From contig NZ_SOAL01000003.1 in NCBI RefSeq assembly GCF_004364775.1, positions 62,001 to 126,000 of the forward strand: DNA of 64,000 nucleotides, written 5' to 3'. The stretch is from Comamonas sp. JUb58. GTDB lineage: Bacteria; Pseudomonadota; Gammaproteobacteria; Burkholderiales; Burkholderiaceae_C. The position numbers were made by a program, and so were the translations under genes. The notes beneath the pieces were generated by a model that was given only the letters and a program-made list of their open reading frames with translations, searched no databases and was not told where the DNA came from. Of this stretch, positions 27,139 to 36,648 are shown piece after piece; within the stretch, counting starts at the first letter, position 1; each line of letters begins with the position of its first letter.

Positions 27139-28353
27139 TCAGGCCAGCAGCGCCTGGGCAAATTCCTTGGCGCTGAAGGTCTCCAGGTCTTCGACCTTTT
27201 CTCCCACGCCGATGAAGTACACGGGGATGGGGCGCTCCTGCGCAATGGCAGCCAGCACGCCGCCCTTGGCGGTGCCGTCGAGCTTGGTGACGATGAGGCC
27301 CGTCAGCTGCAGGGCATCGTCAAAGGCCCGCACCTGGTTGAGGGCGTTCTGGCCGGTGTTGCCATCGATGACCAGCAGCACTTCGTGCGGGGCGCTGCCA
27401 TCGGCCTTGGTGACGACGCGCTTGATCTTCTTGAGCTCTTCCATCAGGTGCAGCTGGGTAGGCAGGCGGCCGGCGGTGTCCACCAGCACGACATCCTTGC
27501 CCCGGGCCTTGCCGGCGGTCACGGCATCAAAGCTGACGGCCGCGGGGTCGCCACCTTCCTGGCTGATGATCTCGACCGTGTTGCGGGTGGCCCAGACGCC
27601 CAGCTGCTCGCGCGCGGCAGCGCGGAAGGTGTCGGCCGCCGCCAGCAGCACGCTCTGGCCGGCATCGGCCAGGTGCTTGGTCAGCTTGCCGATCGAGGTG
27701 GTCTTGCCAGCCCCATTGACACCGGCCACCATGATGACCGTGGGGCTGTGCTCGCCAATGACCAGCGGCTTTTCCAGCGGCGCCAGCAGGTCGGCCAGCG
27801 CGCTGGCCAGCAGTTCCTTGACGGCGGCGGGGTCGGTGGTCTTGCTGTCCTTGACGCGCTGCCTAAGGTCGTCCAGCAAATGCTGGGTGGCCTTGACGCC
27901 GGTATCGGCCATCAGTAGGGCCTCTTCCAGCTCTTCGTAGAGCTGTTCGTCGATCTTGGTGCCGGTGAAAACCGTGGCAATGCTGGAGCCGGTTTTGCGC
28001 AAACCGTTCTTCAGCCGGCCCATCCAGCTGTCGCGGCTGCTGGCGGGCTCGGGTGCTATAGTGATAGGAGCTACCGGCGCCTGTGGGGCTTGTGCAGATG
28101 GGGTTTTTGTTACCGTTTCTGCCGCCGTGGGTGCCGGGGCTGCGGCCTTGCCCCCCATGCCCAGGCCACGCAGCCAGCCCGTCTTGGCAGGCTCGGCAGC
28201 CACGGGGGCGATGGGGGCCACCGGCGCGCTCGGCACCTGGGGTGCGGGCGCCGGGGTGTCGGCTACCGGAGCGGGCGCTGGCGCTGGCTCGGCGGCGGAA
28301 GGGCTAGGGGCTGCGTCGGCAGCGGGAGATTTTTTCTTGAAAAAACTGAACAT
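27139..28353 (-). CDS. ftsY: Signal recognition particle receptor FtsY
   Basis: Membrane-associated GTPase that receives the SRP-ribosome complex for co-translational insertion. The 404-residue protein begins MFSFFKKK and has a long Ala/Pro-rich low-complexity segment (about residues 11-105), the helical N-domain, then the G-domain with the P-loop GVNGAGKTT (211-219), DTAGRLPTQ and TKLDGTAKGG, ending in IGVGEKVEDLETF. The Ala/Pro segment replaces the acidic A-domain of E. coli. It is divergent from the M16 gene with only 28 bases between starts. Confidence 0.97.
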   Translation of the reverse strand: MFSFFKKKSPAADAAPSPSAAEPAPAPAPVADTPAPAPQVPSAPVAPIAPVAAEPAKTGWLRGLGMGGKAAAPAPTAAETVTKTPSAQAPQAPVAPITIAPEPASSRDSWMGRLKNGLRKTGSSIATVFTGTKIDEQLYEELEEALLMADTGVKATQHLLDDLRQRVKDSKTTDPAAVKELLASALADLLAPLEKPLVIGEHSPTVIMVAGVNGAGKTTSIGKLTKHLADAGQSVLLAAADTFRAAAREQLGVWATRNTVEIISQEGGDPAAVSFDAVTAGKARGKDVVLVDTAGRLPTQLHLMEELKKIKRVVTKADGSAPHEVLLVIDGNTGQNALNQVRAFDDALQLTGLIVTKLDGTAKGGVLAAIAQERPIPVYFIGVGEKVEDLETFSAKEFAQALLA

Positions 28354-28381
28354 TGTGCGCTACGTAGAATCAGCCTATTTT

Positions 28382-29827
28382 ATGAAACGTTCCACCATTT
28401 TGCTGGCCTTGATGGCCTCCCTGGGCGCTGGGGCTTCTTCAGCGCTGGCGGCATCGCCTGTGTCCAGCGCTGCCGTCGCCTCCAATTCTGCTGGTGCCCA
28501 GCAGTTCACCCTGTCCAACGGCATGGGCCTGATCGTACAGCCAGACAAGCGCGCGCCGACGGCCGTGCACATGGTCTGGGTGCGCGTCGGCTCGATGGAC
28601 GAGGTCGATGGCCGCTCGGGCCTGGCCCATGCGCTGGAGCACATGATGTTCAAGGGCACGGCCACGGTGGCGCCCGGCGATTTTTCGCGCAAGGTGGCGG
28701 CACTGGGCGGGCAGGACAATGCCTTCACCAACCGCGATTACACCGGCTACTACCAGCAGATCCCGTCCGGCAAGCTCGAAGACGTGATGCGCCTGGAGTC
28801 GGACCGCTTTGCCAACAACCAGTGGCCTGACGGCGAGTTCAAGAAAGAGATCGAGGTCATCAAGGAAGAGCGCCGCATGCGCACCGATGACAACCCGCGT
28901 GCCAGCCTGATGGAGCAGCTCAATGCCGCGACCTGGCAGGCATCGCCCTACCACCGCCCGGTGATTGGCTGGATGGGCGACCTCGATTCCATGCACCCCG
29001 ATGATGCCCGCGCCTTCCACAAGGCCTGGTATGTGCCAGAGAACGCCGTGGTCGTCGTCGCGGGCGATGTGGATGTGGACAAGGTGCGCGCGCTGGCCGA
29101 AAAATACTACGGCAGCATTCCCAGCCGCGCGCTGCCCGAGCGCAAGCCCCGGCCCGAGCCGCTGCAAAAGGGCGAGCGCCGGCTGGACTACAAGGCACCT
29201 GCCGAGCAAGCCTATGTGGTGATGAGCTTCAAGGTGCCCGACCTGCGCAACCTGGTCGAGCCCAAGGACAGCGACAAGGATGCGATGGCGCTGTTGATGC
29301 TGGGGTCTGTCCTCAGCGGCTATGACGGCGCACGCCTGGACCGCCAGCTGACCCAGGGCGCCAACCGCGTGGCCGATGCCACCTTCAGCGGTGCCAGCGT
29401 GGTCAACCGTGGGCCATCCACCTTCTTGCTCGGTGGCGTTCCATCGCATGGCAAGACCGCCAAGGACGTGGAGACGGCCTTGCGTGCCGAAGTGGCGCGC
29501 GTGGCCAAGGACGGCGTGGGTGAGGCCGAGCTGGAGCGGGTGCGTACCCAGTGGCAGGCCTCGACCGTCTATGAGCGCGACTCGGTCTTTGATCAGGCCA
29601 ATGACCTGGGCTCCAACTGGGTGTTGGGCTTGCCGCTGGATGCCAATGACAAGCTGCTGGCGCTGATGAAATCGGTGACGGCCGCGCAGGTGCAGGCGGT
29701 GGCCGCGCGCTATTTTGGCGATGACCAGATGACGGTGGCGACCCTGGTGCCCCAGCCGCTGACCGATGCCGACCGTGCCGCGCAAAAGCGCAGCGGTGAC
29801 GCGACCAAAGATGGATCGGTGCACTGA
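28382..29827 (+). CDS. M16 family zinc peptidase (active-type subunit)
   Basis: Insulinase-type peptidase of 481 residues with a signal peptide (MKRSTILLALMASLGAG...ALA, about residues 1-23), so probably periplasmic. The inverted zinc motif HALEH is at residues 83-87, and the second zinc ligand is Glu163 in KEERR, the correct distance of 76 residues. It is followed 102 bases later by a second M16-like gene without the motif; such pairs form heterodimers in related bacteria. The ATG at 28382 gives the signal peptide, but no clear ribosome-binding site precedes it. Confidence 0.92.
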   Translation: MKRSTILLALMASLGAGASSALAASPVSSAAVASNSAGAQQFTLSNGMGLIVQPDKRAPTAVHMVWVRVGSMDEVDGRSGLAHALEHMMFKGTATVAPGDFSRKVAALGGQDNAFTNRDYTGYYQQIPSGKLEDVMRLESDRFANNQWPDGEFKKEIEVIKEERRMRTDDNPRASLMEQLNAATWQASPYHRPVIGWMGDLDSMHPDDARAFHKAWYVPENAVVVVAGDVDVDKVRALAEKYYGSIPSRALPERKPRPEPLQKGERRLDYKAPAEQAYVVMSFKVPDLRNLVEPKDSDKDAMALLMLGSVLSGYDGARLDRQLTQGANRVADATFSGASVVNRGPSTFLLGGVPSHGKTAKDVETALRAEVARVAKDGVGEAELERVRTQWQASTVYERDSVFDQANDLGSNWVLGLPLDANDKLLALMKSVTAAQVQAVAARYFGDDQMTVATLVPQPLTDADRAAQKRSGDATKDGSVH

Positions 29828-29929
29828 CCAGAACCCCGTGGCGGATGCGCTGTGTGATGCGCCCGCCATCGATTGTTTTCTCCAGGGCCTGCTGCAGATG
29901 GCAGCGGGCCCTGGCTAGCAGAGATACCC

Positions 29930-31273
29930 ATGCGAACCTCATTTTGCAAAACACTGGTCGGCGGCGCAGCAGCCTTGCTGGCCTCCCATTCGGCCTGGGC
30001 CTTGCTGCCCATCGAGCACTGGACGCAGGACAGCGGCGCCCAGGTCTGGCTGGTCAACAGCCCCACGATCCCGATGGTGGATGTGCAGCTGAATTTTGAT
30101 GCCGGCACCCGGCGCGACCCGGCGAACCAAGTCGGCCTGGCCAGCGCGGCGGCCATGATGGCGTCCAAGGGCGTCAAGGCCCAGGGCAGTGCGCCGGCAC
30201 TGGACGAAAACGCCGTCGGCGAAGCCTGGGCCGATCTGGGTGCCAGCTTTGGCGCCGGTGCCAGCAGCGATGCGCTGACCTTCTCCTTGCGGTCCTTGAC
30301 CGATAGCAGCTTGCTGAACCGCGCAGCCGACCTGGCGGCGCGCCAGATGGCCCAGCCCAGCTACGACGACGCCGTCTGGCAACGCGAGCGCGAGCGCTGG
30401 AATGCTGCGATCAAGGAGGGCAATACCCGCCCTGCGGTCGTCGCCGGCCGCGCCTTCAACAAGGCCGTGTTTGGCAGCCATCCTTACGGCCAGCGGGCCA
30501 CCGAAGAAACCCTGGCCCAGATCAGCCCGGCCGTGATGCAGCAGTACCTGGCGCGTTCGGTTGATGCCTGCCGCGCCAAGGTGACCCTGGTGGGGGCGCT
30601 GGACAAGGCCCAGGCCGATGCATTGGTCAAGCGCCTGCTGGCGCAGGTGCCGGCTACGCCCAAGGCGCAGTGCGCTGCGCCGGCCGAGGTGCCAGCAGTG
30701 CAGCCGCTGGCCAAGGCCGATGACATCCAGATCGCGTTTGACTCAGCCCAGGCCCAGGTGCTGCTGGGCCAGCCCGGCATCCGCCGCGCCGATCCGGATT
30801 TTCTGGCCGTGCTGGTGGGCAACCATATTCTGGGTGGCGGCGGATTTGCATCGCGCCTGATGGAAGAGGTGCGTGAGAAGCGCGGCCTGGTCTATGGCGT
30901 GTATTCCTCGTTCAACCCGGGGCTGGATGCCGGTGCCTTCCAGATCGGCTTGCAGACCCGGCCTGACCAGGCAGCGGAGGCGCTCAAGGTGACGCGCGAG
31001 GTGCTGCGCGATTTCATCGCCAAGGGCCCCACCGACCAGGAACTGCGCGATGCCAAGGACAACCTGATTGGCGGCTTTGCGCTGCGCGTGGACAGCAATG
31101 CCAAGCTCTTGGGCAATGTGACCAATATCGCCTGGAATGGCCTGCCGCTGGACTACCTGGACCACTGGACGGACCGGGTGGAAGCCCTCAGCGCGGACGA
31201 TGTGCGCAAGGCCATGGCGCGCATGGTGCAGCCGGACAAGCAAGTGACCGTGGTCTTGGGAGCAAAACCATAA
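29930..31273 (+). CDS. M16 family peptidase-like protein (non-catalytic partner)
   Basis: A 447-residue exported protein (signal peptide MRTSFCKTLVGGAAALLASHSAWA, residues 1-24) with the M16 fold but no HxxEH zinc motif: the corresponding position reads GLASAAAMMAS. The C-terminal half keeps the substrate-clamp segment REKRGLVYGVYSSF. The pattern is that of the non-catalytic beta-type subunit of bacterial M16 pairs. It follows the active-type gene and its stop shares one base with the rsmD start, so the three genes are probably an operon. Confidence 0.9.
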   Translation: MRTSFCKTLVGGAAALLASHSAWALLPIEHWTQDSGAQVWLVNSPTIPMVDVQLNFDAGTRRDPANQVGLASAAAMMASKGVKAQGSAPALDENAVGEAWADLGASFGAGASSDALTFSLRSLTDSSLLNRAADLAARQMAQPSYDDAVWQRERERWNAAIKEGNTRPAVVAGRAFNKAVFGSHPYGQRATEETLAQISPAVMQQYLARSVDACRAKVTLVGALDKAQADALVKRLLAQVPATPKAQCAAPAEVPAVQPLAKADDIQIAFDSAQAQVLLGQPGIRRADPDFLAVLVGNHILGGGGFASRLMEEVREKRGLVYGVYSSFNPGLDAGAFQIGLQTRPDQAAEALKVTREVLRDFIAKGPTDQELRDAKDNLIGGFALRVDSNAKLLGNVTNIAWNGLPLDYLDHWTDRVEALSADDVRKAMARMVQPDKQVTVVLGAKP

Positions 31274-31986
31274 TGGGACGCAGTGCCATCAAAAGCGAGG
31301 GCGCGCTGCGCGCCCTGGTGCAAAAAGCAGCCGCTGCTGCCGAGGCCGCGCCTGACGCGGTGCCCGCCCGCAAGCGCGGCACGACCGGAAACACCAGCAA
31401 TGCCGCCCGCGTGGCCGCATCCGCTGCCGGCGAGATCCGCATCATCGGCGGCCAATGGCGCCGCACCAAGCTGGCGGTGCTGACCCGCCCCGATCTGCGG
31501 CCCACGCCGGACCGCGTGCGCGAGACCCTGTTCAACTGGCTCGGTCAGGACCTGGCGGGCTGGCGCTGCCTCGATGCCTTTGCCGGTACCGGCGCGCTGG
31601 GGCTGGAGGCCGCATCGCGCAACGCAACCCAGGTGCGCATGGTCGAGTCCGATGTGCAGCTGGCTGCGCAGATTAAGCAGCTGGCGCAGAAGCTGGGTGC
31701 CACCCAGGTCGAGGTGAGCCGGGGCGATGCGCTGGCAGCGCTGCAGGCCTACCCCGCGCACTGGGATCTGATCTTTCTGGACCCGCCGTTTTCTGGCCAG
31801 CTGTTTGTGCCGGCGCTCAAGGCCGCACATGCGGCGGTGACGGCGCAGGGCTTCATCTACCTCGAAGCCCCCGAAGCCTGGAGCGAAGAGGCCCTGGCCG
31901 AGCTGGGCTTGGTGCGCCACCGCTACCTGAAGGCAGGCGCTGTGCATGCGCACTTGCTGAAGAAGGCCGAGGCCGCAGAGCGCTGA
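31273..31986 (+). CDS. rsmD: 16S rRNA (guanine966-N2)-methyltransferase RsmD
   Basis: SAM-dependent methyltransferase acting on the 30S subunit. The 237-residue protein has GEIRIIGGQWRRTKL, PTPDRVRETLFNWLG, the SAM loop LDAFAGTGALGLEAASR and the catalytic DPPF at 170-173. The first 50 residues are a basic and Ala-rich extension that many RsmD proteins lack. The ATG overlaps the last base of the preceding stop, so a GTG or ATG further downstream is possible but not needed. Confidence 0.95.
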   Translation: MGRSAIKSEGALRALVQKAAAAAEAAPDAVPARKRGTTGNTSNAARVAASAAGEIRIIGGQWRRTKLAVLTRPDLRPTPDRVRETLFNWLGQDLAGWRCLDAFAGTGALGLEAASRNATQVRMVESDVQLAAQIKQLAQKLGATQVEVSRGDALAALQAYPAHWDLIFLDPPFSGQLFVPALKAAHAAVTAQGFIYLEAPEAWSEEALAELGLVRHRYLKAGAVHAHLLKKAEAAER

Positions 31987-32091
31987 AAGGGAATGCCTGT
32001 GGGCTAGCGGGGTGGTGACAGAAATCGTTTATGCTGCGCTGCAATGTGCCAGGTCGGCTGGCACCACCAAGATGCTTTGCAGGAGACATAC

Positions 32092-32589
32092 ATGACACTG
32101 GCCATCTACCCAGGCACCTTTGATCCCATGACCCTGGGCCACGAAGATGTGGTGCGCAGGGCCTACCAGCTGTTTGGCAATGTGATCGTGGCGGTGGCCG
32201 AAGGCCACCACAAGAAGACCATGTTTACGCTCAAGGAGCGCATGGACATGGCGCGCGAAGCGGTCAAGCACTACCCCAGCGTGCGGGTCGAAAGCTACTC
32301 GGGCCTGCTGCGTGATTTTGTCGTGGCCCAAGGCGGCAATGCCATCGTGCGTGGCCTGCGCGCGGTCACCGATTTCGATTACGAGTTCCAGCTCGCCGGC
32401 ATGAACCGCTCGCTGATGCCCGATGTCGAGGCCGTGTTCCTGACCCCCAGCACCCGCTACCAGTTCATCAGCAGCACCTTTGTGCGCGAGATTGCCATGC
32501 TCAGCGGCGAGGTCGACAAGTTTGTGTCGCCCTATGTCGCCCAGGAGCTGCAGCGCAAGGTGACACAGCGCAAGGCGGAAGAGGCCTGA
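32092..32589 (+). CDS. coaD: Phosphopantetheine adenylyltransferase
   Basis: Penultimate enzyme of coenzyme A synthesis (4'-phosphopantetheine + ATP to dephospho-CoA). The 165-residue protein has YPGTFDPMTLGHEDVV at the N-terminus (the nucleotidyl-transferase T/HxGH motif, His18), GNAIVRGLRAVTDFDYEFQ and YQFISSTFVREI near the end, all characteristic of CoaD. AGGAG lies at 32081-32085, which fixes the ATG at 32092. It is in line with rsmD, the usual arrangement. Confidence 0.97.
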   Translation: MTLAIYPGTFDPMTLGHEDVVRRAYQLFGNVIVAVAEGHHKKTMFTLKERMDMAREAVKHYPSVRVESYSGLLRDFVVAQGGNAIVRGLRAVTDFDYEFQLAGMNRSLMPDVEAVFLTPSTRYQFISSTFVREIAMLSGEVDKFVSPYVAQELQRKVTQRKAEEA

Positions 32590-32612
32590 GCCTGCATATG
32601 CTGCGCTGCTGG

Positions 32613-33740
32613 CTAGGCCGCTGAAGGCTGGGTCAGCACATTGGCGGCGGGGCTGTCCACCGGGTGGGGGCGCCGCACGATGTCATGCACATAGCGCAGC
32701 TTTTGCAGCGCGCCGGCAGACAGTGCAAACGGGTAGGCATCATGCTGGCCCAGGCTGCGGTTGAGGCTGTTGAGCAGCAGGGTCACTGGCACCCATTGCG
32801 CCACCATGTCTTCAAAGCTCGGTGCGGGCTGGATGAAGGGGTCCGCCATGGTGACTGCCGGACTGCCTTCGCCCATCGACAAGCCGGTCTGGTAGCTCGC
32901 TGCCGTCTCCAGCACATCGACCATGTGCAGGTAGTGCGCCCAGGATTCGGCCCAGTCTTCCCAGGGATGTGCGCTGGCATAGGCGCTCACATGTTGTGCG
33001 CTCCATCGCTCGTAACCGGGCGGATTGGCATAGTAGTTTTGCAGCGCCTGCGGGTAGCTCTCGCGTTCGTCCCCAAAGAGCTGGCGAAAGCTGTCGAGCT
33101 CGCCACCATCGCGCACCAGCTTGTCCCAGAAGAAATGCCCCGACTCATGGCGCAGATGGCCCAGCAAGGTGCGGTAGGGCTCATGCAGCGCCACGCGACG
33201 GCGCACGCGCTCGTCATCATCGGCCTCGGCAATGTTGATCGTGATGAGGCCATTCGCATGGCCAGTGATCACCGGCTGGTCGGGCACATCGGCAAGGAAC
33301 TGGTAGTGGGGCGTCCAGTTGGGCTGATCAGGATGCAAGCCCAGTCGCGCCAAGGTGTAGTAAAGCCGGCGCTTGGCGCTCTCGAGTTTTTGCCAGCGGA
33401 AGGTATTGCCGCTCACCGAGAGATCGGGCAGCACCAGGGTCTGCCGACAGGAGCTGCACAAGGTATAGGGCGTATCGGCGGGAATCGCAAAATTGCAGGC
33501 CTGGTACTGGTCGCGGTTGGCACACATGCGGTAGCGCTGGCCGCTGGACGAGCCCTTGGTGGTGATGCGTTGCCATAGCGGGCCAGGCACCGGCAGCGGG
33601 CTGTCCGTGTCTGATGCGGCCATCGCACCTACATCGTCGCAGTCGGGCAAATAGGCCAGCGCTGCACCGCAGTTGACGCAGTGCACGCTCTCGAAAAAAA
33701 CCAGGTGACCGCATTGGTCGCAGTGGAACAGGCGCATCAA
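32613..33740 (-). CDS. Putative zinc-binding metallopeptidase with N-terminal zinc ribbons
   Basis: A 375-residue cytoplasmic protein. The N-terminal part has paired cysteines typical of zinc ribbons (Cys7/Cys10 with Cys21/Cys24, and Cys73/Cys82 with Cys95/Cys98). The C-terminal domain carries HESGH (residues 198-202), an HExxH-type zinc site, with ERWSAQHVSAYASAHPWEDWAE further on. This matches the bacterial family annotated as putative zinc-binding metallopeptidase. Substrates are unknown. It converges on coaD and has 124 bases to the next gene. Confidence 0.85.
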   Translation of the reverse strand: MMRLFHCDQCGHLVFFESVHCVNCGAALAYLPDCDDVGAMAASDTDSPLPVPGPLWQRITTKGSSSGQRYRMCANRDQYQACNFAIPADTPYTLCSSCRQTLVLPDLSVSGNTFRWQKLESAKRRLYYTLARLGLHPDQPNWTPHYQFLADVPDQPVITGHANGLITINIAEADDDERVRRRVALHEPYRTLLGHLRHESGHFFWDKLVRDGGELDSFRQLFGDERESYPQALQNYYANPPGYERWSAQHVSAYASAHPWEDWAESWAHYLHMVDVLETAASYQTGLSMGEGSPAVTMADPFIQPAPSFEDMVAQWVPVTLLLNSLNRSLGQHDAYPFALSAGALQKLRYVHDIVRRPHPVDSPAANVLTQPSAA

Positions 33741-33810
33741 ACTAGCTTAACGCATCGCTGCCCCGTTGACCATGGCCTGCAGGTCAGACCAGGCCTTGTG
33801 TGCAGGCGCA

Positions 33811-33841
33811 AAAAAACCAACTGGCTTGCACCAGCTGGTTC
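33811..33841 (-). terminator. Intrinsic terminator of the BON-domain gene
   Basis: Stem AACCAACTGG (33816-33825) with CCAGCTGGTT (33832-33841), one mismatch, loop of six bases. On the minus strand it runs into T residues complementary to 33811-33817. It lies just after the stop of the BON lipoprotein gene. Confidence 0.8.
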
Positions 33842-33864
33842 TTGGCAGACCGGAGTCGCGAAGC

Positions 33865-34185
33865 TTATTGCTTGACGATCAGGCTGTTGCGCACTTCGGT
33901 CACGCCCTTGACGCCACGAGCGATCTGGCCAGCGCGGTCCTTTTCCATTTGGGACTTGGCAAAACCGGACAGCTGAACAATGCCGCCGTCCATGGTCTTG
34001 ACATTGATGGAGCTGGCCGAGGTTTCCTTGTCTTCAGCCAGCTTGGCCTTGACAGCGGTGGTCACAGCGGAGCCATCGATGTATTCACCCACGGTTTCTT
34101 GCTTGCGAGCCACGGAGCAGCCAGTGGCCATCACCAGGGTTGCACCAGCGAAAGCAGCGATAGCGATAGTACGGGAGAGTTTCAT
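33865..34185 (-). CDS. BON-domain lipoprotein
   Basis: A 106-residue protein with a lipoprotein signal (VMATGC, lipid on Cys23) and one BON domain (about residues 38-106: TAVKAKLAEDKETSASSINVKTMDGGIVQLSGFAKS...GVKGVTEVRNSLIV). BON proteins such as OsmY and its relatives act at the envelope in osmotic or general stress. It has its own terminator. The DUF883 and DUF1328 genes upstream on the same strand are also typical stress-induced envelope proteins. Confidence 0.92.
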   Translation of the reverse strand: MKLSRTIAIAAFAGATLVMATGCSVARKQETVGEYIDGSAVTTAVKAKLAEDKETSASSINVKTMDGGIVQLSGFAKSQMEKDRAGQIARGVKGVTEVRNSLIVKQ

Positions 34186-34278
34186 TTTTGTTTCCTCGCA
34201 AAGTGTTGTTAGGGTGCTTGAAAATCGATCGGCATCTGCACCGCACCTATCCGTTGTATGCCGATAGATACTTGAAAA

Positions 34279-34665
34279 TCAGTCGCGACGGCGGGTCGCC
34301 ATGATGACCAGGGTTGCCAAGGCGGCACCTGCAGCCATCGCAATCGCCATCGACTTGCCGGGTTGGTCGGAGACGTACTCGTTGGCACGCTCTTGAGCAC
34401 GGTAGAACTGCTCACGGGCACGGTGCGACGAGTCAGCCGCCATGCCGATGCCACGCTCTGCCCAGTCTTGGGCACGGGAGGCGATGTGGTCGATGGACTG
34501 GCTCTTTTCATGACCGTATTCATCGACAGCACGCTCGGCCTTGTTGGCAGCGGATTTGACCGCACGACGGGTGCTGGCCACCGCCTTTTCAGCGCCATCG
34601 AGCACGTCGTTGGCGGTGTCTTCTACTTTGTCCACAGCGTCCTTGGCAATTTTTTCGGTATCCAT
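34279..34665 (-). CDS. DUF883 (ElaB/YqjD-like) membrane-anchored protein
   Basis: A 128-residue protein with a long charged helical part (about residues 1-100, rich in Ala, Lys, Glu) and a C-terminal membrane anchor (about 104-123) ending ATRRRD. That is the layout of the DUF883/ElaB-YqjD family, which in E. coli bind ribosomes at the inner membrane in stationary phase. I chose the ATG at 34665, preceded by AGAGG, over an in-frame ATG nine codons further upstream. The ribosome link is family knowledge only. Confidence 0.88.
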   Translation of the reverse strand: MDTEKIAKDAVDKVEDTANDVLDGAEKAVASTRRAVKSAANKAERAVDEYGHEKSQSIDHIASRAQDWAERGIGMAADSSHRAREQFYRAQERANEYVSDQPGKSMAIAMAAGAALATLVIMATRRRD

Positions 34666-34776
34666 GAAATAGCCTCTTTCTATGATGTTCAATGAAGATC
34701 TTGCAGTGTACGTTGACCTGCGCGTACCGGATAAATGTATCGTGTGGTGAGCACAGGTTCAAGGGTTGTCAAAGCG

Positions 34777-34938
34777 CTACTTTTTCAACAATCCCATCAG
34801 GAACGACGCCACGGCCAGCACGATGAAGATCACAAACAAAATCTTGGCAATGCCGACCGCGCTGGCCGCAATACCGCCAAAGCCGAAGACGGCGGCGATC
34901 AGTGCAATGACCAGGAAGACAACAGCGTAATGCAGCAT
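34777..34938 (-). CDS. DUF1328 small membrane protein
   Basis: A 53-residue protein with two membrane helices; it starts [22 protein letters not shown] and ends SFLMGLLKK. This matches the DUF1328 (YtjA) family of small inner-membrane proteins, found next to stress genes; the function is unknown. GAGGAG a few bases before the ATG at 34938 fixes the start. Confidence 0.9.
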   Translation of the reverse strand: MLHYAVVFLVIALIAAVFGFGGIAASAVGIAKILFVIFIVLAVASFLMGLLKK

Positions 34939-35201
34939 ATTTTTCTCCTCATGTTGTTTGCTGTGCAAGAAGGTGCGAGCAATGACTGCATTCTGGCCGC
35001 TGCCCGCATGCAGCCTTGCCAGTAGGTGCGAAGAACAGGTGTAGGACGGTTCCCGCGATGCGCGGATGCGCAGGGGCGGAGGTGCTGTTTGGCAGGCGCG
35101 CAGCAAGGGCGCCGCGCGCTTTTTTGCGTGCTGCCTGGGGAGCTGCTGTGCGGATGGGAAAGGGGCGGGCGGAGAGGCTGCAGGGCGCAGCCCGCGCCCC
35201 T
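34939..35201. other. Intergenic region upstream of the DUF1328 gene and downstream of the kinase gene
   Basis: 263 bases without a supported gene. Near the kinase stop, 35161-35201 holds a GC-rich imperfect inverted repeat (AGGGGCGGGC with GCCCGCGCCCCT) that may end the kinase transcript but lacks a T-run. The remainder should carry the promoter of the DUF1328 gene. Confidence 0.4.
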
Positions 35202-36539
35202 TTAGTTCTGCGGCAAATTGGCCGAGATGGTGGTGCCTTGCTGCGGAGCAGAGGCGATGTGCAGACGCCCGCCGCTGGCCTCGATGCGGTGGCGCATGCC
35301 GGCCAGGCCGTGTGAGTTCGGATGGGTCTGGCTGGGGTCAAAGCCCACGCCGTCATCACGCACCTGCACGAACACATGCTTGGGGTGGCTCTGCAGGCTG
35401 ATGAGCACATTGCGCGCCTGCGCGTACTTGCCGATATTGGTCAGTGATTCCTGGATCAGGCGGTAGATGCTCAGCTGCATGGCCTCGGGCACATTGATCT
35501 GCTCCAGGCTCAGTTCCACCGCCACATTGCTGCTTTCAGAAAACTCCTTAGCCAGGATCTCCAGCGAGGCCGTGAGTCCCAGGTTGGACAGCGAGGAAGG
35601 CCGCAGGTTTTCGATGATGCGGCGCTTCAAGGCAATGCCGCTGTTGAGCGTCTCGATCAGGTGCTTGATGCGCTCCTGCACATCGGGTGCGGCCATGTCG
35701 ATCTTGGATTTGAGCCGCGCTACATCAAGCTTGGCCGTGGTCAGCAAGGCGCCCAGTTCGTCGTGCAGTTCGCGTGCCAGATGGGCGCGTTCGTCTTCGC
35801 GCACCTGCTGCAAGTGGGTGGCCAGCTCGCCCAGGGTGGCGGTGCGCTGGCGTACCTGCTTTTCGAGCTGGTCGCGCTCGTCTTCCAGCATGCGCTGCTC
35901 GCGCAGCATCAGGCCGGTGAGGCGGTTGGACTGGCGCAGGTAGAGGTAGAACGCGAGCAGGCCCACGATGCTGACGATGGCAATACCCAGGCGGGCGAGG
36001 GTGAGCGATTTGAGAATCTCGGCCTCGTTGTGCATGCGCCGCTCGTTGCTGTGGATCACCAGCTCATTGCTGAGCTTGCGCATGCTCTCCATCGTGGCCT
36101 TGGCTTCCGGGCTTTTGACCAAGAAGCGCCAGGCCTCATCGAGGCCTTGGCGGCGCAGCGCAATGCTGGTGTCCATCTGGCTCAGGCGCTTGGCCACTTC
36201 GCGGCCGAGCATCGACGAGGTCTGCAGGTCTTCAGGGAAGACGCTGTAGATGGCGCGCAGCTCATCGACCGCGTTGTTGACGTTGGTGCAGGCCTGCTGG
36301 TAGGCGGCCAGGTTGCTGTCCTCGCCGCTCAGCAGGTAGCCGCGCGCATGGGTTTCGGCATCCACGACCTGCTGCATCAGCTTGTCCAGGGTGGTGCGAG
36401 TCTGGTAGGTGACCGTGAGGTTCTGCAGCGAATCGTGCGAGCGGTAGTAACCAGCTTCGTTGATGCCGATCAGCACGGCAGCGGCCAAAAAGGCGGCTGG
36501 CAAACTGATGGCCCATTTGCGCAAGCGAGACCAACGCAT
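35202..36539 (-). CDS. CHASE3-domain sensor histidine kinase (NarX/LiaS-type)
   Basis: A 445-residue membrane sensor kinase. It has a first membrane helix (about residues 9-27), a periplasmic CHASE3-like helical domain (about 30-170), a second helix (about 183-202), a coiled linker, and a HisKA_3 dimerisation helix with the phospho-acceptor His259 in [13 protein letters not shown]. The HATPase domain shows [14 protein letters not shown] and DDGVGFDP. The start at 36539 has AGGAAG upstream. The divergent gene at 36649 encodes a matching NarL-type regulator, so they probably form a two-component pair. Confidence 0.93.
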   Translation of the reverse strand: MRWSRLRKWAISLPAAFLAAAVLIGINEAGYYRSHDSLQNLTVTYQTRTTLDKLMQQVVDAETHARGYLLSGEDSNLAAYQQACTNVNNAVDELRAIYSVFPEDLQTSSMLGREVAKRLSQMDTSIALRRQGLDEAWRFLVKSPEAKATMESMRKLSNELVIHSNERRMHNEAEILKSLTLARLGIAIVSIVGLLAFYLYLRQSNRLTGLMLREQRMLEDERDQLEKQVRQRTATLGELATHLQQVREDERAHLARELHDELGALLTTAKLDVARLKSKIDMAAPDVQERIKHLIETLNSGIALKRRIIENLRPSSLSNLGLTASLEILAKEFSESSNVAVELSLEQINVPEAMQLSIYRLIQESLTNIGKYAQARNVLISLQSHPKHVFVQVRDDGVGFDPSQTHPNSHGLAGMRHRIEASGGRLHIASAPQQGTTISANLPQN

Positions 36540-36648
36540 GGAGCTTCCTTTTTTGATGGTTTTTGGTTTATGCGAGTGATAATAGAGCAAACTTCGGGCA
36601 GCGCCTGCATCTTGCAGGTGCTGCAGTTTGCGCTGCATGAGGGGATAT

